39,049 nt of DNA, from NCBI GenBank assembly GCA_030141605.1, contig JAQGDQ010000976.1, positions 35,001 through 74,049 of the forward strand, written 5' to 3'. Every line of letters begins with the position of its first letter. Position 1 is the first letter of the stretch. The notes beneath the pieces were generated by a model, which worked only from the letters and a program-made list of their open reading frames with translations, was not told the DNA's origin and did not search any database. The translations under genes and the position numbers were made by a program. The stretch is from Tubiluchus corallicola (lineage: Eukaryota; Priapulida; Priapulimorpha; Priapulimorphida; Tubiluchidae). This document shows positions 26,485 through 36,264 of this stretch, piece by piece.

Positions 26485-27010
26485 CTTAATATAACTGCCT
26501 TAGGAACTAATGATCTATTGAAGTTGTTATTATTCGGAAAAGATGAATTTAACTATGTTGCTAACTGTAAAATATTCCAATGTATACATGACTTTATATT
26601 ACGTACTAAACGCTTCAAATAGTTTCTATCTGATATGAAATGCATCAGTCTTAAATATTCGTACATTAATATTTTCTAACCGTGATTTTCTACTAATGTC
26701 TAATGTAATCTTGTAGTAAAACTTGTCAGCTTGTGTAGCTATAGTCTATTCTTACTGCAAATGTTACTAATGTCTGATGTATTCTTGTAGTAAAACTTGT
26801 CAGTTTGTGTAGTTATAGCCTATTCTTACTGTAAATGTTACTAATGTCTAATGTAATCTTGTAGTAAAACTTGTCAGCTTGTGTAGTTATAGTCAATTCT
26901 TACTGTAAATGTTTTTGCAAATAGTGTATAAAGTCTGTTGTGGTGAGGATCCTAAATCATGTTGTTCAAACTGTCTGATCCAATCCTATAATAAATTATG
27001 TTTAAACTAA
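26485..27010 (+). mobile_element. LINE 3' end with triplicated 74-bp 3' UTR segment
   Basis: Nearly identical to 6568-6955. The first codons continue the same polymerase C-terminus (NLNITALGTNDLL... to ILRTKRFK, stop TAG at about 26621), then the same 3' UTR ending CCAATCCTATAATAAATTATG. The difference is three tandem 74-bp units at 26692, 26766 and 26840 where the other copy has one. The 5' part is truncated at AAACCTTAATATA. The catalytic domain is absent. Confidence 0.85.
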
Positions 27011-27175
27011 GTAAATTATTTATAAAGAAGACTCTGAGATATTGATCTAAACTTTTTAGCTTTGTCTGTAAATAGAATGTTTCTTTTGAATAAAAATCGC
27101 ACTTTTGGTTGTGAAAAAAGCAAATATAACAAAATTATTATAAAGATTTCATATTTACTATATTTAATTACTTAA

Positions 27176-27562
27176 GAAGATTTAAAGAATTGTATACGGG
27201 CTTCTCAAGGAAAGACTAAATACGTGTACTATGTAAATATTAATCCAGAGTTAGTATCAGGGTTTTATGATGAGAGAGAATTGTTTACTGATGCTTATAA
27301 AAATAGTGTATTAATATTTCACGATTTAGCTATCGAAAGAGGTTGTTTCCAACATAAACCTATAAAAGATAGATTATGTGAGTTTTGTAAACGTATGTTA
27401 CTAATTGACGTTGAAAAACATTTCATTTTGAATTGTAAAACAGCAGCATTAGCACGTAAATTATGTGATGTTGGGAATTGTAACTTTCGAAATTTAATCG
27501 GTAATTTTGATGCTGTACACAAATTCACGCAATGTTTCCTTTGTACTCTGGTGTACTATTAG
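27176..27562 (+). pseudogene. LINE reverse transcriptase C-terminal fragment
   Basis: The frame is open from just after a TAA (27173-27175) to TAG (27560-27562). It reads ...IERGCFQHKPIKDRLCEFCKRML...VEKHFILNCKTA..., the CxxC...H...C cysteine-histidine cluster preceded by an IERG motif. This is typical of the region just after the RT domain of CR1/RTE/L2-like non-LTR retrotransposons. It ends ...FLCTLVYY. There is no RT catalytic block upstream, so it is a 5'-truncated relic. Its end differs from the LINE tails at 6531 and 26485, so it is a second family or a diverged relative lying in the same orientation about 170 bp downstream. Confidence 0.8.
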
Positions 27563-27786
27563 ACCTAAACGAGCAGCACGATTTATAATATGGCTAAATA
27601 GATAATAGTTCATTAGATGCTTGTAATTATGTAATTAATTTGTAAGCAAAAAACTATAATATGCAGATTTCGTGCGGCACAAGTCGCGAAATGGTAAAAA
27701 ATGCTCCAAATGTATTTCTGAAAACGTAAAAATTGTCATGTAATTTTTAAACTGGTTGTTACACGTAAATTTGGAGAATGAACATT

Positions 27787-28105
<319 letters not shown>

Positions 28106-28453
28106 GTAACTTTTAGGCGTACTGTGCTTTAAACAAATTTTGCAATGGAAACAGTTAAAATGAAAACAGTCAGGCGAAAAATTATTATTTTACATTGGCG
28201 ACAAAAAATGATCTTAGTTTCGTCATTTTACTTCCTATTTAAACATGTTATTTACTGGAAAAGTTTCAGCGCGATGAATAGCCTCTAATATAGCAGCTTG
28301 GAATTAAAACAAAAAAATTGATTCTTATTATTAGATTATAAAAATAATCAAGCTAAACAAACAAATAACCTTTTCAACGCAAATAATGTGCATAACTTAA
28401 GCAATATACGTATCTTATATAAACAGCCTATAGTGTAGGAAAGTGTGGTGAGG
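28106..28453 (-). other. Start of cdx intron 1
   Basis: AT-rich sequence immediately downstream (minus strand) of the exon 1 donor. The minus-strand reading frame stays open to 28348 without any conserved residues, which is simple read-through into the intron. Confidence 0.6.
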
Positions 28454-28454
28454 A

Positions 28455-28460
28455 ACTTAC
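28455..28460 (-). other. 5' splice donor of cdx exon 1
   Basis: On the minus strand the exon ends ...TCCTCTG and the intron begins GTAAGT, a perfect consensus donor. The split falls after the first base of a glycine codon (phase 1), just downstream of YEWM, where Cdx genes of other animals have the intron that separates the hexapeptide from the homeodomain. Confidence 0.88.
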
Positions 28461-28944
28461 CAGAGGATGTGTCTTTTTTCATCCATTCATAAGGTCCTCT
28501 AGCAGAACTTTGTCTGTTTAGACCTTCTTGATGGTTGCTGGCCACAGGACTTGCACCATTTGTACTGTTATTGCCAGTTATTATAGTATTGCACACTCGA
28601 CTATGAGAATAATGGTCCAAGACTGTCCCTGTGCCCGGCGAACGTCCCAATCCCATCGGGTGGTGATAACTTTGGGGCGTTGTTGCTGTCATAGGACTCG
28701 ACACTGGGGTACTCTGTAGCATAGTCGTCCAAGGATCCTCGAATTGGTTTCTTGCAGGAATCTGTGGCCATCCTTGCTGGATGGGTTCTGTGGAATATGC
28801 AAAGTCTCCCGTCCATCCCGAGGAACACTGAGACGGAGACGAATGTTGATGTCCATAGGCGAAATTCAGATTGTAGCCGTTTTGTGCCGAATGCCTGCTA
28901 CTGTGAAACATCGTATTATACCCGGGTTCATAGATCAAAACCAT
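28461..28944 (-). CDS. cdx: Caudal-type homeobox protein, first coding exon
   Basis: This exon gives 161 codons plus one base. Cdx proteins are nuclear homeodomain transcription factors that pattern the posterior body and gut. The diagnostic part is RGPYEWMKKD at residues 149-158: the caudal-family hexapeptide (Y152, W154) that contacts PBC-class cofactors. The N-terminus fits family style: ...FHSSRHSAQNGYNLNF near residues 13-28 is comparable with the conserved RH...NL block, followed by a Ser/Pro/Gln/His-rich low-complexity transactivation region. The start is supported by an in-frame TAG two codons upstream (28950-28948) and a good Kozak context (A at -3, G at +4). The homeodomain is not in this exon and would follow the GTAAGT donor. 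Base composition is clearly less AT-rich than the surroundings. Overlapping frames in other phases are shadows. It could be another YxWM Hox/ParaHox gene, but PYEWM plus a nearby phase-1 donor points to Cdx. Confidence 0.87.
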
Positions 28945-29430
28945 GATCTAAGTCAGTTTATCATATTCGTCAAAAACTCGATGAACAAATTACGTGAAAG
29001 TCGCACGCTATAGTGACTGTGCCTGTCGTACTAATGCGCAAGACAGCTAACTCTCCGAGATGATGAGCCAATAGTGGAGGCAATAAAAACCTGTCAGTCA
29101 AGAAAGCCAAGCATAGTTTGCGGCGTCGGGAAAAATTCGGCAATATCCTCGGCAAATGTAGTAGGCGAACACTTCTCCAGCCTCCCACGTTGCTCTTTCC
29201 GACGGCAAGTAATTCTCCCAATATCGGCGGATGCCTCCACAAAGTCCAGATGGGGTAAAGTACGCAAGAAAGTATCACAATTAGGCGGTAAATGTGTATT
29301 GGTGGCCACGCCTCCTCAGTGGGCAATCTCATTTAGCGTAGCGTTCTTGTCATTGACGCTAAACGTAATCGTTGTCCCAAACAGCAACCGACAAAGCAAA
29401 TGGATATTTTCTTTTCTGCTAATTTGACTT
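28945..29430 (-). promoter_or_regulatory. Probable cdx 5' UTR and proximal promoter
   Basis: About 480 bp directly upstream of the cdx start codon are richer in G+C and CpG than the rest of the window, as expected for an unmethylated promoter and leader. I see no TATA box on the minus strand. Two CTTTGT cores, read on the minus strand (29239-29244 and 29391-29396), could be TCF/LEF half-sites; a TTTTTATTGC word (about 29080-29089) is of the AT-rich caudal/Hox type. These are short words and could be chance. Two opposing frames of about 117-120 codons (28970-29332 minus, 29074-29427 plus) show no recognisable domain and probably reflect lower stop density in GC-richer DNA. Confidence 0.5.
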
Positions 29431-30086
29431 TAATCGTGGCAAGAGAGAAAAACTAGAGTTTGTTGGAATTGAAGAAACTACAAATCTACAAATCCCACGC
29501 TACCTTCTAGCCTCATTCGTTTTTGCCTAATGTGTTCATAGTTTCACAAGATTGTAATAAATCAAAATTCGTTAGTGATTAGATATTTACTAGGAATTAT
29601 TCATTTTAGTACTAATACTTCACCGGTGACAATTTACAGAAATTGTAAGTTTTAAATATTAAAATTAAAAATTGTAACAAGTCTAGAAAAAAGGCACCCA
29701 ATCCACAAATTCGCAAAACAAGGACTGACTTAACAGTGATACATGTACACAGAAGCTTAAGCAGAAGAAACCTGACTTACCCTTATTGTTTTTGCAAAAC
29801 TAATTTATTTTCTATTTCTGTGTTGCTGTAATTTTTAAGTCATAATAAATCGCTACTTTAAGGTGTCATGTTACATTCTTTATTCTCTGATTGGTGGAGC
29901 GTTTGTCAAGCACTTTGCTATTGTTTTAGAATTACTTAACATCAAATAATTCAACTTATCATGGCTGAATACAGATTACTTATAAAATTTATAGACAAAG
30001 AGAAATAATTTAATTACAAGTTGTAAAAATCGTCTCATAATAGCATCTTTTTCACTCTGACATATGTGATAAATCTTTACCTAGTC
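29431..30086. other. AT-rich cdx upstream flank
   Basis: No gene recognised. ATAAA words on the minus strand are common, as expected from base composition. Confidence 0.5.
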
Positions 30087-30650
30087 GGTACTTACTTTTT
30101 CAGCCAAATAATTACCGATTTTTTAGGTATGCCTAGCGCCTTTTTTTATGTACTATACGTTTATGGACATTTATATATAATTGGTACTTACTTTTTCAGC
30201 CGTATAATTTCAGGTTTTTTAGGTACGCATAGCGTCTTTTTATGTACTGTACATTTATGGACATTTATATATAATTGGTACTTACTTTTTCAGCCGTATA
30301 ATTTCAGGTTTTTTAGGTATGAATAGCGTCTTTTTATGTACTGTACATTTATGGACATTTATATATAATTGGTACTTACTTTTTCAGCCGTATAATTTCA
30401 GGTTTTTTAGGTACGCATAGCGTCTTTTTATGTACTATACATTTATGGACATTTATATATAATTGGTACTTACTTTTTCAGCCGTATAATTTCAGGTTTT
30501 TTAGGTATGAATAGCGTCTTTTTATGTACTGTACATTTATGGACATTTATATATAATTGGTACTTACTTTTTCAGCCGTATAATTTCAGTTTTTTTAGGT
30601 ATGCCTAGCGTCTTTTTATGTACTAAACGTTTATGGACATTTATATATTA
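30087..30650. repeat. 94-bp minisatellite, six units
   Basis: Units begin at 30087, 30183, 30277, 30371, 30465 and 30559 (first unit 96 bp, the others 94). Each contains GGTACTTACTTTTTCAGCC, a TTTTTTAGGTA word, TCTTTTTATGTACT and TATGGACATTTATATA. Units 2 and 4 have TACGCATAGCG, units 3 and 5 TATGAATAGCG, and units 1 and 6 TATGCCTAGCG, so the inner four units form two copies of a 188-bp dimer. Each unit has polypyrimidine-AG words resembling 3' splice sites. The frame at 30066-30326 is an artefact. Confidence 0.96.
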
Positions 30651-32015
30651 CTATATTTTATACATGAACTACTCACGCCAATTTTTTAAACTGCGTGCAG
30701 TCTGAAAAACGTAAATGGGAAAACTATAAAAGTTTCTACGGATTACAGAAATGGCATGATTATTTTACTGACATCCAGTTTATTATTTTATGTACTTCAT
30801 TGAAGCTGAGTATAAAACCAGCGTTTTGGTAGTCTTTTTATATTACATGAATTGCAATAAAGGCCTATATAACGCATCTACATAGTAAATCATCTAGCGA
30901 GCAGACGGACTTAATAACTAGCTCATTGTTTTATGCGTTTGTATAACTGTTTTGTATAAACATTGCCAGTTTGCGGGGTTCCCATATATCTATTAGTAAA
31001 CCATAAAAGACGATTATACTCGCTGTTTTACAGCCTTAGTATACTGCCCAATATACACTTCATGTATAGTTGAGATTTGAATTATGATGCGTTGTATAAC
31101 ATGGAGGGGACGGGCTAGTTACACAATAAGAATCGGGAGAATAACAGGAAAGGGGTTCTCATAAAAATAAACGAGGTAGGAAGATTAAAATTGGCGCTGG
31201 TGGATATTACCCCATTAACAAAAATGTTCAACAGCACAGGCAGCCATTATAAAGAAACGGAAATCTCTGATAGGTTATAAGGGTTAAGGTTGCGAACAAG
31301 GGAGTGAAGTTTACCGAAAGTCAGGTTTTAGCTGCTGGGTAACGGATAACAGTATTACGATCCTGTCATATAACGATTATTAGCGGAGTACAGATGAAAA
31401 AAAGCTAATATTGGGAGTTTTTTTCCGGAATAATTAGCGATACTAGTTATATTAGTGATAGCAATCGAAATTTTCTTTCTAAAGTTTTTTTCTGCACATT
31501 AGATGTAAGAAGTGATGCCAGGAAAGAAGAAATATGGACTGTAAATTTCATTAAAGAAGTTATATGGGCTCTATAATGTAGTTGTTTGATTTTTTTGCAT
31601 GAATGAATTGGACGCCATGCTAACATTTCTTACTTAATTGTTCACGTTGCTTACTACTCTTGTTATTAATGTTATTTTCTTTTGTTGATCTGTTTATTGT
31701 TTCATGTGATTGTACCATACCATAAGCACAAATAATATATATATAGACTTTTGAAGAATCCAACATCAGTAATGAACGTGGCAAATAAAACTAGGCGTGT
31801 CATCTTGTTCTTTGATTTCTCTTGTGACATTGAATCGAACTTTCAAAACCATTGTCTATGAGAAATAGAATCACGGGCACGGAGCTGTGAAATTAGTGTA
31901 AATTTTAACTGTGTTTTTTGTTGCTGGTGATCTGTGTACAAATGAACGACGTTTGTATCTATATTTGTCCAGGGTAAATAATTGAATGATTCTCCATGCA
32001 CAAAAGTAATTCTAT
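30651..32015. other. Gene-free stretch
   Basis: No convincing coding region or repeat family; a short (TA)n at about 31735-31744. Confidence 0.5.
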
Positions 32016-32018
32016 TTC

Positions 32019-32071
<53 letters not shown>

Positions 32072-32093
32072 ATTATTATTATTATTGTTGTTG

Positions 32094-32130
<37 letters not shown>

Positions 32131-32210
32131 TACTATTATTACCATTATTATTTATTATTGGTATTGCCATTATGGTATTGCCATTATTATTATTACTATT
32201 ATTATTATCT
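32016..32210. repeat. (ATT)n microsatellite with GTT and ACC interruptions
   Basis: About 195 bp of ATT trinucleotides, with a short (TTG)n at about 32085-32098 and a small ATTGCCATTATGGT duplication near 32157-32185. Ile, Leu, Asn and Tyr homopolymer frames are artefacts. Confidence 0.96.
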
Positions 32211-32309
32211 GATGTGGACAATCCTATTCCAACAAACACGAAAGTAAACATAAGCTCTTAAATGTCCCACAGGGAGATTCGTCTACAATATCGGCAACGG
32301 CTGGTAATC

Positions 32310-33515
32310 GAATGTATATAACACGGCACAAGTAAAAATGGCACAAGAAGAAATGGCACAAGTAAAAATGGCACAAGTAAAAATGGTGCAAGAAGTGAGA
32401 AAAATAGCACACACGTTATTTTACATTATAATTTCTATAATAAAATTAAAATGTCCTCAGTAGCAAGCATATGTCCGTCAATGTCGAAAAATCCTAAACA
32501 TGTTCGTTTGATTTCTTGATTGAGGAAAACGCAAAGAAAAGATAAACAAGAAAACATGCAAAAATGTACCTGTGTAAGTATTATTTACACTAACAGAAGA
32601 TTCGCAAAATATTTTATACACTAAATAGAACTATAGTCAATAATGCACCAATATTTCACATAGTCTTTATCTTCCTTTGTTATTTTCTTATTTATTTATT
32701 TACTTACGTTTTATTTACCCTGCAAATAGAGGGTCCCTGTATGTATTTTATGTAAGTATTTGTATATGCGTATAATTTTAAATTTTAAATAAAGAATTAT
32801 AATAATAATAATAATAATAATTTCTTTTTTAACCATTAATTTTGGCGATGGTAACGGACTGACATATAAACACATTTACATACGAAGTTACTTTATAAGC
32901 CTATATACGTGTATAAGCAAAACTTATAGACATCTTATTACTGTTTATAGACATCTTATTACTGTTTTTAAGCGAGAATTTCTCGAAACGGAAGCTGGAA
33001 CTAACTCGCAGTTGTTTGTATTTGCAAAGGTAGTAAAAAAGATATGCCTTATCTTCTAGCCAGGTCCTCCTCTTTCCAAAGAGCTATAACACTATCTCTG
33101 AGATATGTACGAAAGTGCTTCACGAATGCTTTTGTACGTGGTGCTTAGTTAGAAAAAGAGAAAAAAAGAACCAGAGAAAAAGCACCCCAATCCAGCAGTT
33201 TTCAACTCCTCTCCCTGTCCAGGAATTTGCGTCTAATTTCTTGTCCTAGACCCACCTTCTCCGCAAAGTATTGTGGAAATCTATTAAGTAGTTTTTGCGT
33301 ATTAGGCTTACTGCTATAATAACAGACAAAAATCAGCAAACAAACAGCGTTGAAGCATAAAATAACTGCAGAGTTGTCCCTTGGCAGAAGTAAAAAGAAC
33401 TAAAATAATAATCCCCATAATAAGACTAACCATAAAATCATGTTTCACAAGTGTGGCATTTTTCCTTATTATCCTATTTGTGCCATTTGTACCTGCGCCA
33501 TTTTACCGTACATGC
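32310..33515 (-). mobile_element. Element R4, copy 2 (inverted), split by a nested insert
   Basis: Read on the minus strand from 33515 downward it follows copy 1 (19485-20205) in order: the left end with AATGGCGCAGG and AAATGGCACAAAT, TTGTCTGTTATTATAGCAG (about 33325), the CGCAAAAACTA block (about 33298), AAAATTAATGGTTAAAAAAG (about 32828-32848), GATAAAGACTATGTGAAATATT (about 32650-32672), and the right end with four CTTGTGCCATTTTT-type words (32320-32400). Homology is interrupted at about 32676-32826. This copy also has extra mid-element sequence relative to copy 1. No transposase frame. Confidence 0.72.
32676..32826 (+). mobile_element. Short retroelement 3' end nested in R4
   Basis: About 150 bp absent from R4 copy 1. 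It ends AAATAAAGAATT followed by (ATA)n, the kind of AATAAA-plus-trinucleotide tail left by non-LTR elements. The flanks read as continuous R4 if it is removed. No clear target-site duplication because the target is T-rich. Confidence 0.6.
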
Positions 33516-34777
33516 ACCTAGGGTACATCACTGAACAAATGATTCGTTAATGTGAGATAGTGAGATAATGTAATTAGTGAGATACTAATTACATAGACTC
33601 AACTTTCATCTACCCCCGCCCCTGACTCCACATAACGATTAAAAATGAATTTTTTTAAAAAAAATTATGTAATGTAATACTGTGTTATGTTAGTTTTGTA
33701 ATGTCAAATTTATAAATAGTGTAAAATATGTCATCTAAAATTTAATGTACTTTTGTAATATTGTTTTGTAAAAATATTTTAATATGGTATTTGTAAATAT
33801 GTTCATTTATTGTATATAGTTTTCTACTTTAGTTTTTTAGTCAGCACTGGACGCATTTATCTTGAACAGTGTTGTTATCTTAACATTACGCTGAGGCTTA
33901 CTCAATTTTATTATAATTAGTGAACCATTTTAATGACAAATAAAGAATTAATATATATATATATATAATGGACTATTAGTTTTTAGTGGGTTTTTTTTCA
34001 GACTGGGATATATGGATAATGAACTTTGTATCTATGACATGATGGAGCGACAGACAGAGGTTAAGCATTTTTTACTACACTGAAACGTTGTACGTCAAGA
34101 TTAAAGACCAAACTTCAGAAGAGAATTAGCACATGACACTATTTCTAACAGCTACATGCTAAGAAGGAAACTTTTAAAATTGATAATTTAAAGACATTGC
34201 AAAGGAAGGATTTTTTTCAGAATAACTGTCTGATAAAGATGTGAATAGCATAACTTCAACAACCTTTACACATTTCTTGACCCCTAAAACGCTTCGAAAG
34301 TCTTCTCTTTTGCAAAATGCAACCATAATTTTGATAACATTTTAGTTCACGAATCAGAACTAATAACAAAAGTGGATAATTGTATAACACACCTGCGGGA
34401 AAAACGTTCTAGCAGCGCCTGGTGTGACTCTCGAGAGGAGATATATAGCTCTTTAGAAAGAGGAAGAACAGGGCTATACGTTGATGTGGGCTATATTTTA
34501 GGACACGTCCACCAAGAGGAGTAGCGAGGAGTTAATTAGATGTTCTATTTTTGGCGATTTTTGCTTGGAAAACTGCTGCCGCAAAGCCATTGTTATGACG
34601 TCATCCATTATACTCTGCCTATAACCTTATAGCTTTAATTCAGTAAAAGCTGCTGCTGGCTTTGCGTTATAAACGAGGACTATGTAGAATGTTCGCGTAT
34701 TTTTGATTATAAGTGGATTTATACGCAAAATTTTTTGCGGGGCCTTTGCTAGTCTATATATTAATTCTACTGGTATG

Positions 34778-34778
<1 letters not shown>
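33516..34778. other. Spacer, part possibly a retroelement 3' UTR
   Basis: 33650-33960 is T-rich sequence ending AATGACAAATAAAGAATTAATATATAT, resembling a LINE 3' tail with a polyadenylation signal; I have no second copy here to prove it. Three GTGAGATA words lie near 33551-33585. A TGACGTCAT palindrome is at 34596-34604. No gene recognised. Confidence 0.4.

Positions 34779-34820
<42 letters not shown>
34779..34820. repeat. (TA)n microsatellite
   Basis: About 42 bp of alternating TA. Confidence 0.95.
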
Positions 34821-34823
<3 letters not shown>

Positions 34824-34923
34824 ATAATTAAATAACGCTTTGCTGAAAGTGCTTACTGCGGTTTGTAGTTTCATTTAATTTAATATCCACAGGGAGCTTA
34901 CTAGATCAACAACAACACCACCA

Positions 34924-34942
34924 CCCACCCCACCCCACCCCC
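34924..34942 (-). other. G-quadruplex-forming motif
   Basis: On the minus strand: G5-T-G4-T-G4-T-G3, four G-runs separated by single T loops. This is a near-ideal parallel quadruplex pattern. It lies about 140 bp from the promoter-like cluster at 35079. Confidence 0.8.
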
Positions 34943-35078
34943 AAATGTGGTAAACTCGAGAATGGAGCATAGTGTGATTTGTCCATTTACCGGCTAATAA
35001 AAATAGATGATTTCATCTTTTTACTCATTTCAGGGCAACACAATAGTTACTCAACATGCTATGTAAGAATTTCTTTCA

Positions 35079-35112
35079 CGCATGCGCACTATTGCCAATA
35101 AGCCACGCCCAG
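35079..35112. promoter_or_regulatory. Promoter-like cluster: NRF-1, CCAAT and CACGCCC boxes
   Basis: Within 34 bp: CGCATGCGCA (35079-35088, NRF-1-like), CCAAT (35095-35099, NF-Y-like) and CCACGCCCA (35103-35111, KLF/Sp-like). The following ~600 bp are CpG-richer than the genome around them. Such clusters are typical of CpG-type animal promoters. Transcription could go either way; the ORF at 35193 lies on the plus side. Confidence 0.45.
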
Positions 35113-35192
35113 CTTAACGCACAATAGCTATGCAAAAAACATAACGTCGGGCTACGACGCCCTCTCCTAACTACGTCTGCTTTTAAAAACAG

Positions 35193-35774
35193 ATGCGTTT
35201 CGGGAAAATAATTTCCAATTTGAGTGCGTGCAAAAGTGAAATAAAACCTCAGATGACTCCCAAAGTGCTTTTCCGGGGGCGCCACTGTCGCGTTTATAAA
35301 ACGACAAAAAACCTTTCCAACTCTATAACTGCAGTTTTCGTGTCAACGCCAAACATTGTTCCGCATCAAATTCCACATTTCTGCCACCTCTTTTATCAAT
35401 CTAGCTCAAACGACAATTCACTTTCCAAGGTTCAAAACTGCGCGGCTTCCCGGGGAATCCGCCCCTCCTTCAGGATTCGCGCCGCTTTAATAACGCCCGT
35501 CTCCTTTCGTGCAACGGAAAGCGGAGATGGGTGCTTAGATCAGCAAACGGCAGATAAAACGATTTTGATGGCTAAACTAATGGCTTCGTTATTACGATAT
35601 TATCAACATAATTTCCAACTCGCTAAAACATTGATGAAACTTTGGCAGGGCGACGTCATAGCGGGTGACCCGAAAATATTACTCCGAACCGTTTTGGTAT
35701 TTAAGAACATCAAAATACTCCCTCATACATCGCGTTTTCTGCGTACTCACTCATCTTTTTTATTGACTTAATTT
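35193..35774 (+). CDS. Unassigned 192-codon ORF in a CpG-rich island
   Basis: The longest non-repetitive frame in the window other than cdx. It starts MRFGKIISNLSACKSEIKP, contains VLFRGRHCRVYKTTKN near residue 25 and DKTILMAKLMASLLRYY near residue 120, and stops at TGA or TAA near 35770. I recognise no domain, signal peptide or membrane segment. GC content is higher than the flanks, which lowers the stop rate, so it may be chance within a promoter or 5' UTR island. A 69-codon minus frame overlaps its start. The promoter-like cluster about 80-115 bp upstream is the only supporting context. Confidence 0.25.
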
Positions 35775-36256
35775 GTATTTTAAATCTATTTGCTTTGTTT
35801 TTATTAAGGCCTTCTTTACTGTAAGATACATCGCCCCAGATGAAGACTTCACGGCACCAAGCACTGATATATGGCCCTTTTTATAATTTACCAAGTTACG
35901 TGTTTTATCTTTTATAAAAGATAGTATAGGATCCCATATTGGTACATCAGACAGCTTTTAAAATAATTCTCAGCTGTGTAATAGAAAAGAATAAGTCTGT
36001 ATAAGTAACAGGCTCCAGTGTATTAATGGTTAGCCTATAAACCATGGATGCGTCAACAATGGGTACGTTCTTGATATTTTATTATATTTCTGTATCTACG
36101 TAATACACAACACTACAGGCCTCTATAAACCCATTCACAATGCAATGCAATTCACAATGTAATGCAATACACAATGTATTCTGCAAGATAACTAGGCCTG
36201 TAGTGATACTTTTGAGTGACTGACTTTACTGGCTCTCATAATGTTATCGTAAAGTG
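35775..36256. other. Spacer
   Basis: No gene recognised. An AATGCAATTCACAATG-type word is repeated three times near 36135-36178. Confidence 0.5.
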
Positions 36257-36264
36257 TGAATAAC

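Noticed and set aside
29074-29427. 117-codon plus-strand ORF and the opposing 120-codon ORF near cdx
   Set aside because: They lie in the GC-richer cdx leader/promoter, overlap each other on opposite strands and show no recognisable domain.
30087-30650. CRISPR array
   Set aside because: The 94-bp units are directly adjacent with no unique spacers, and the context is animal DNA.
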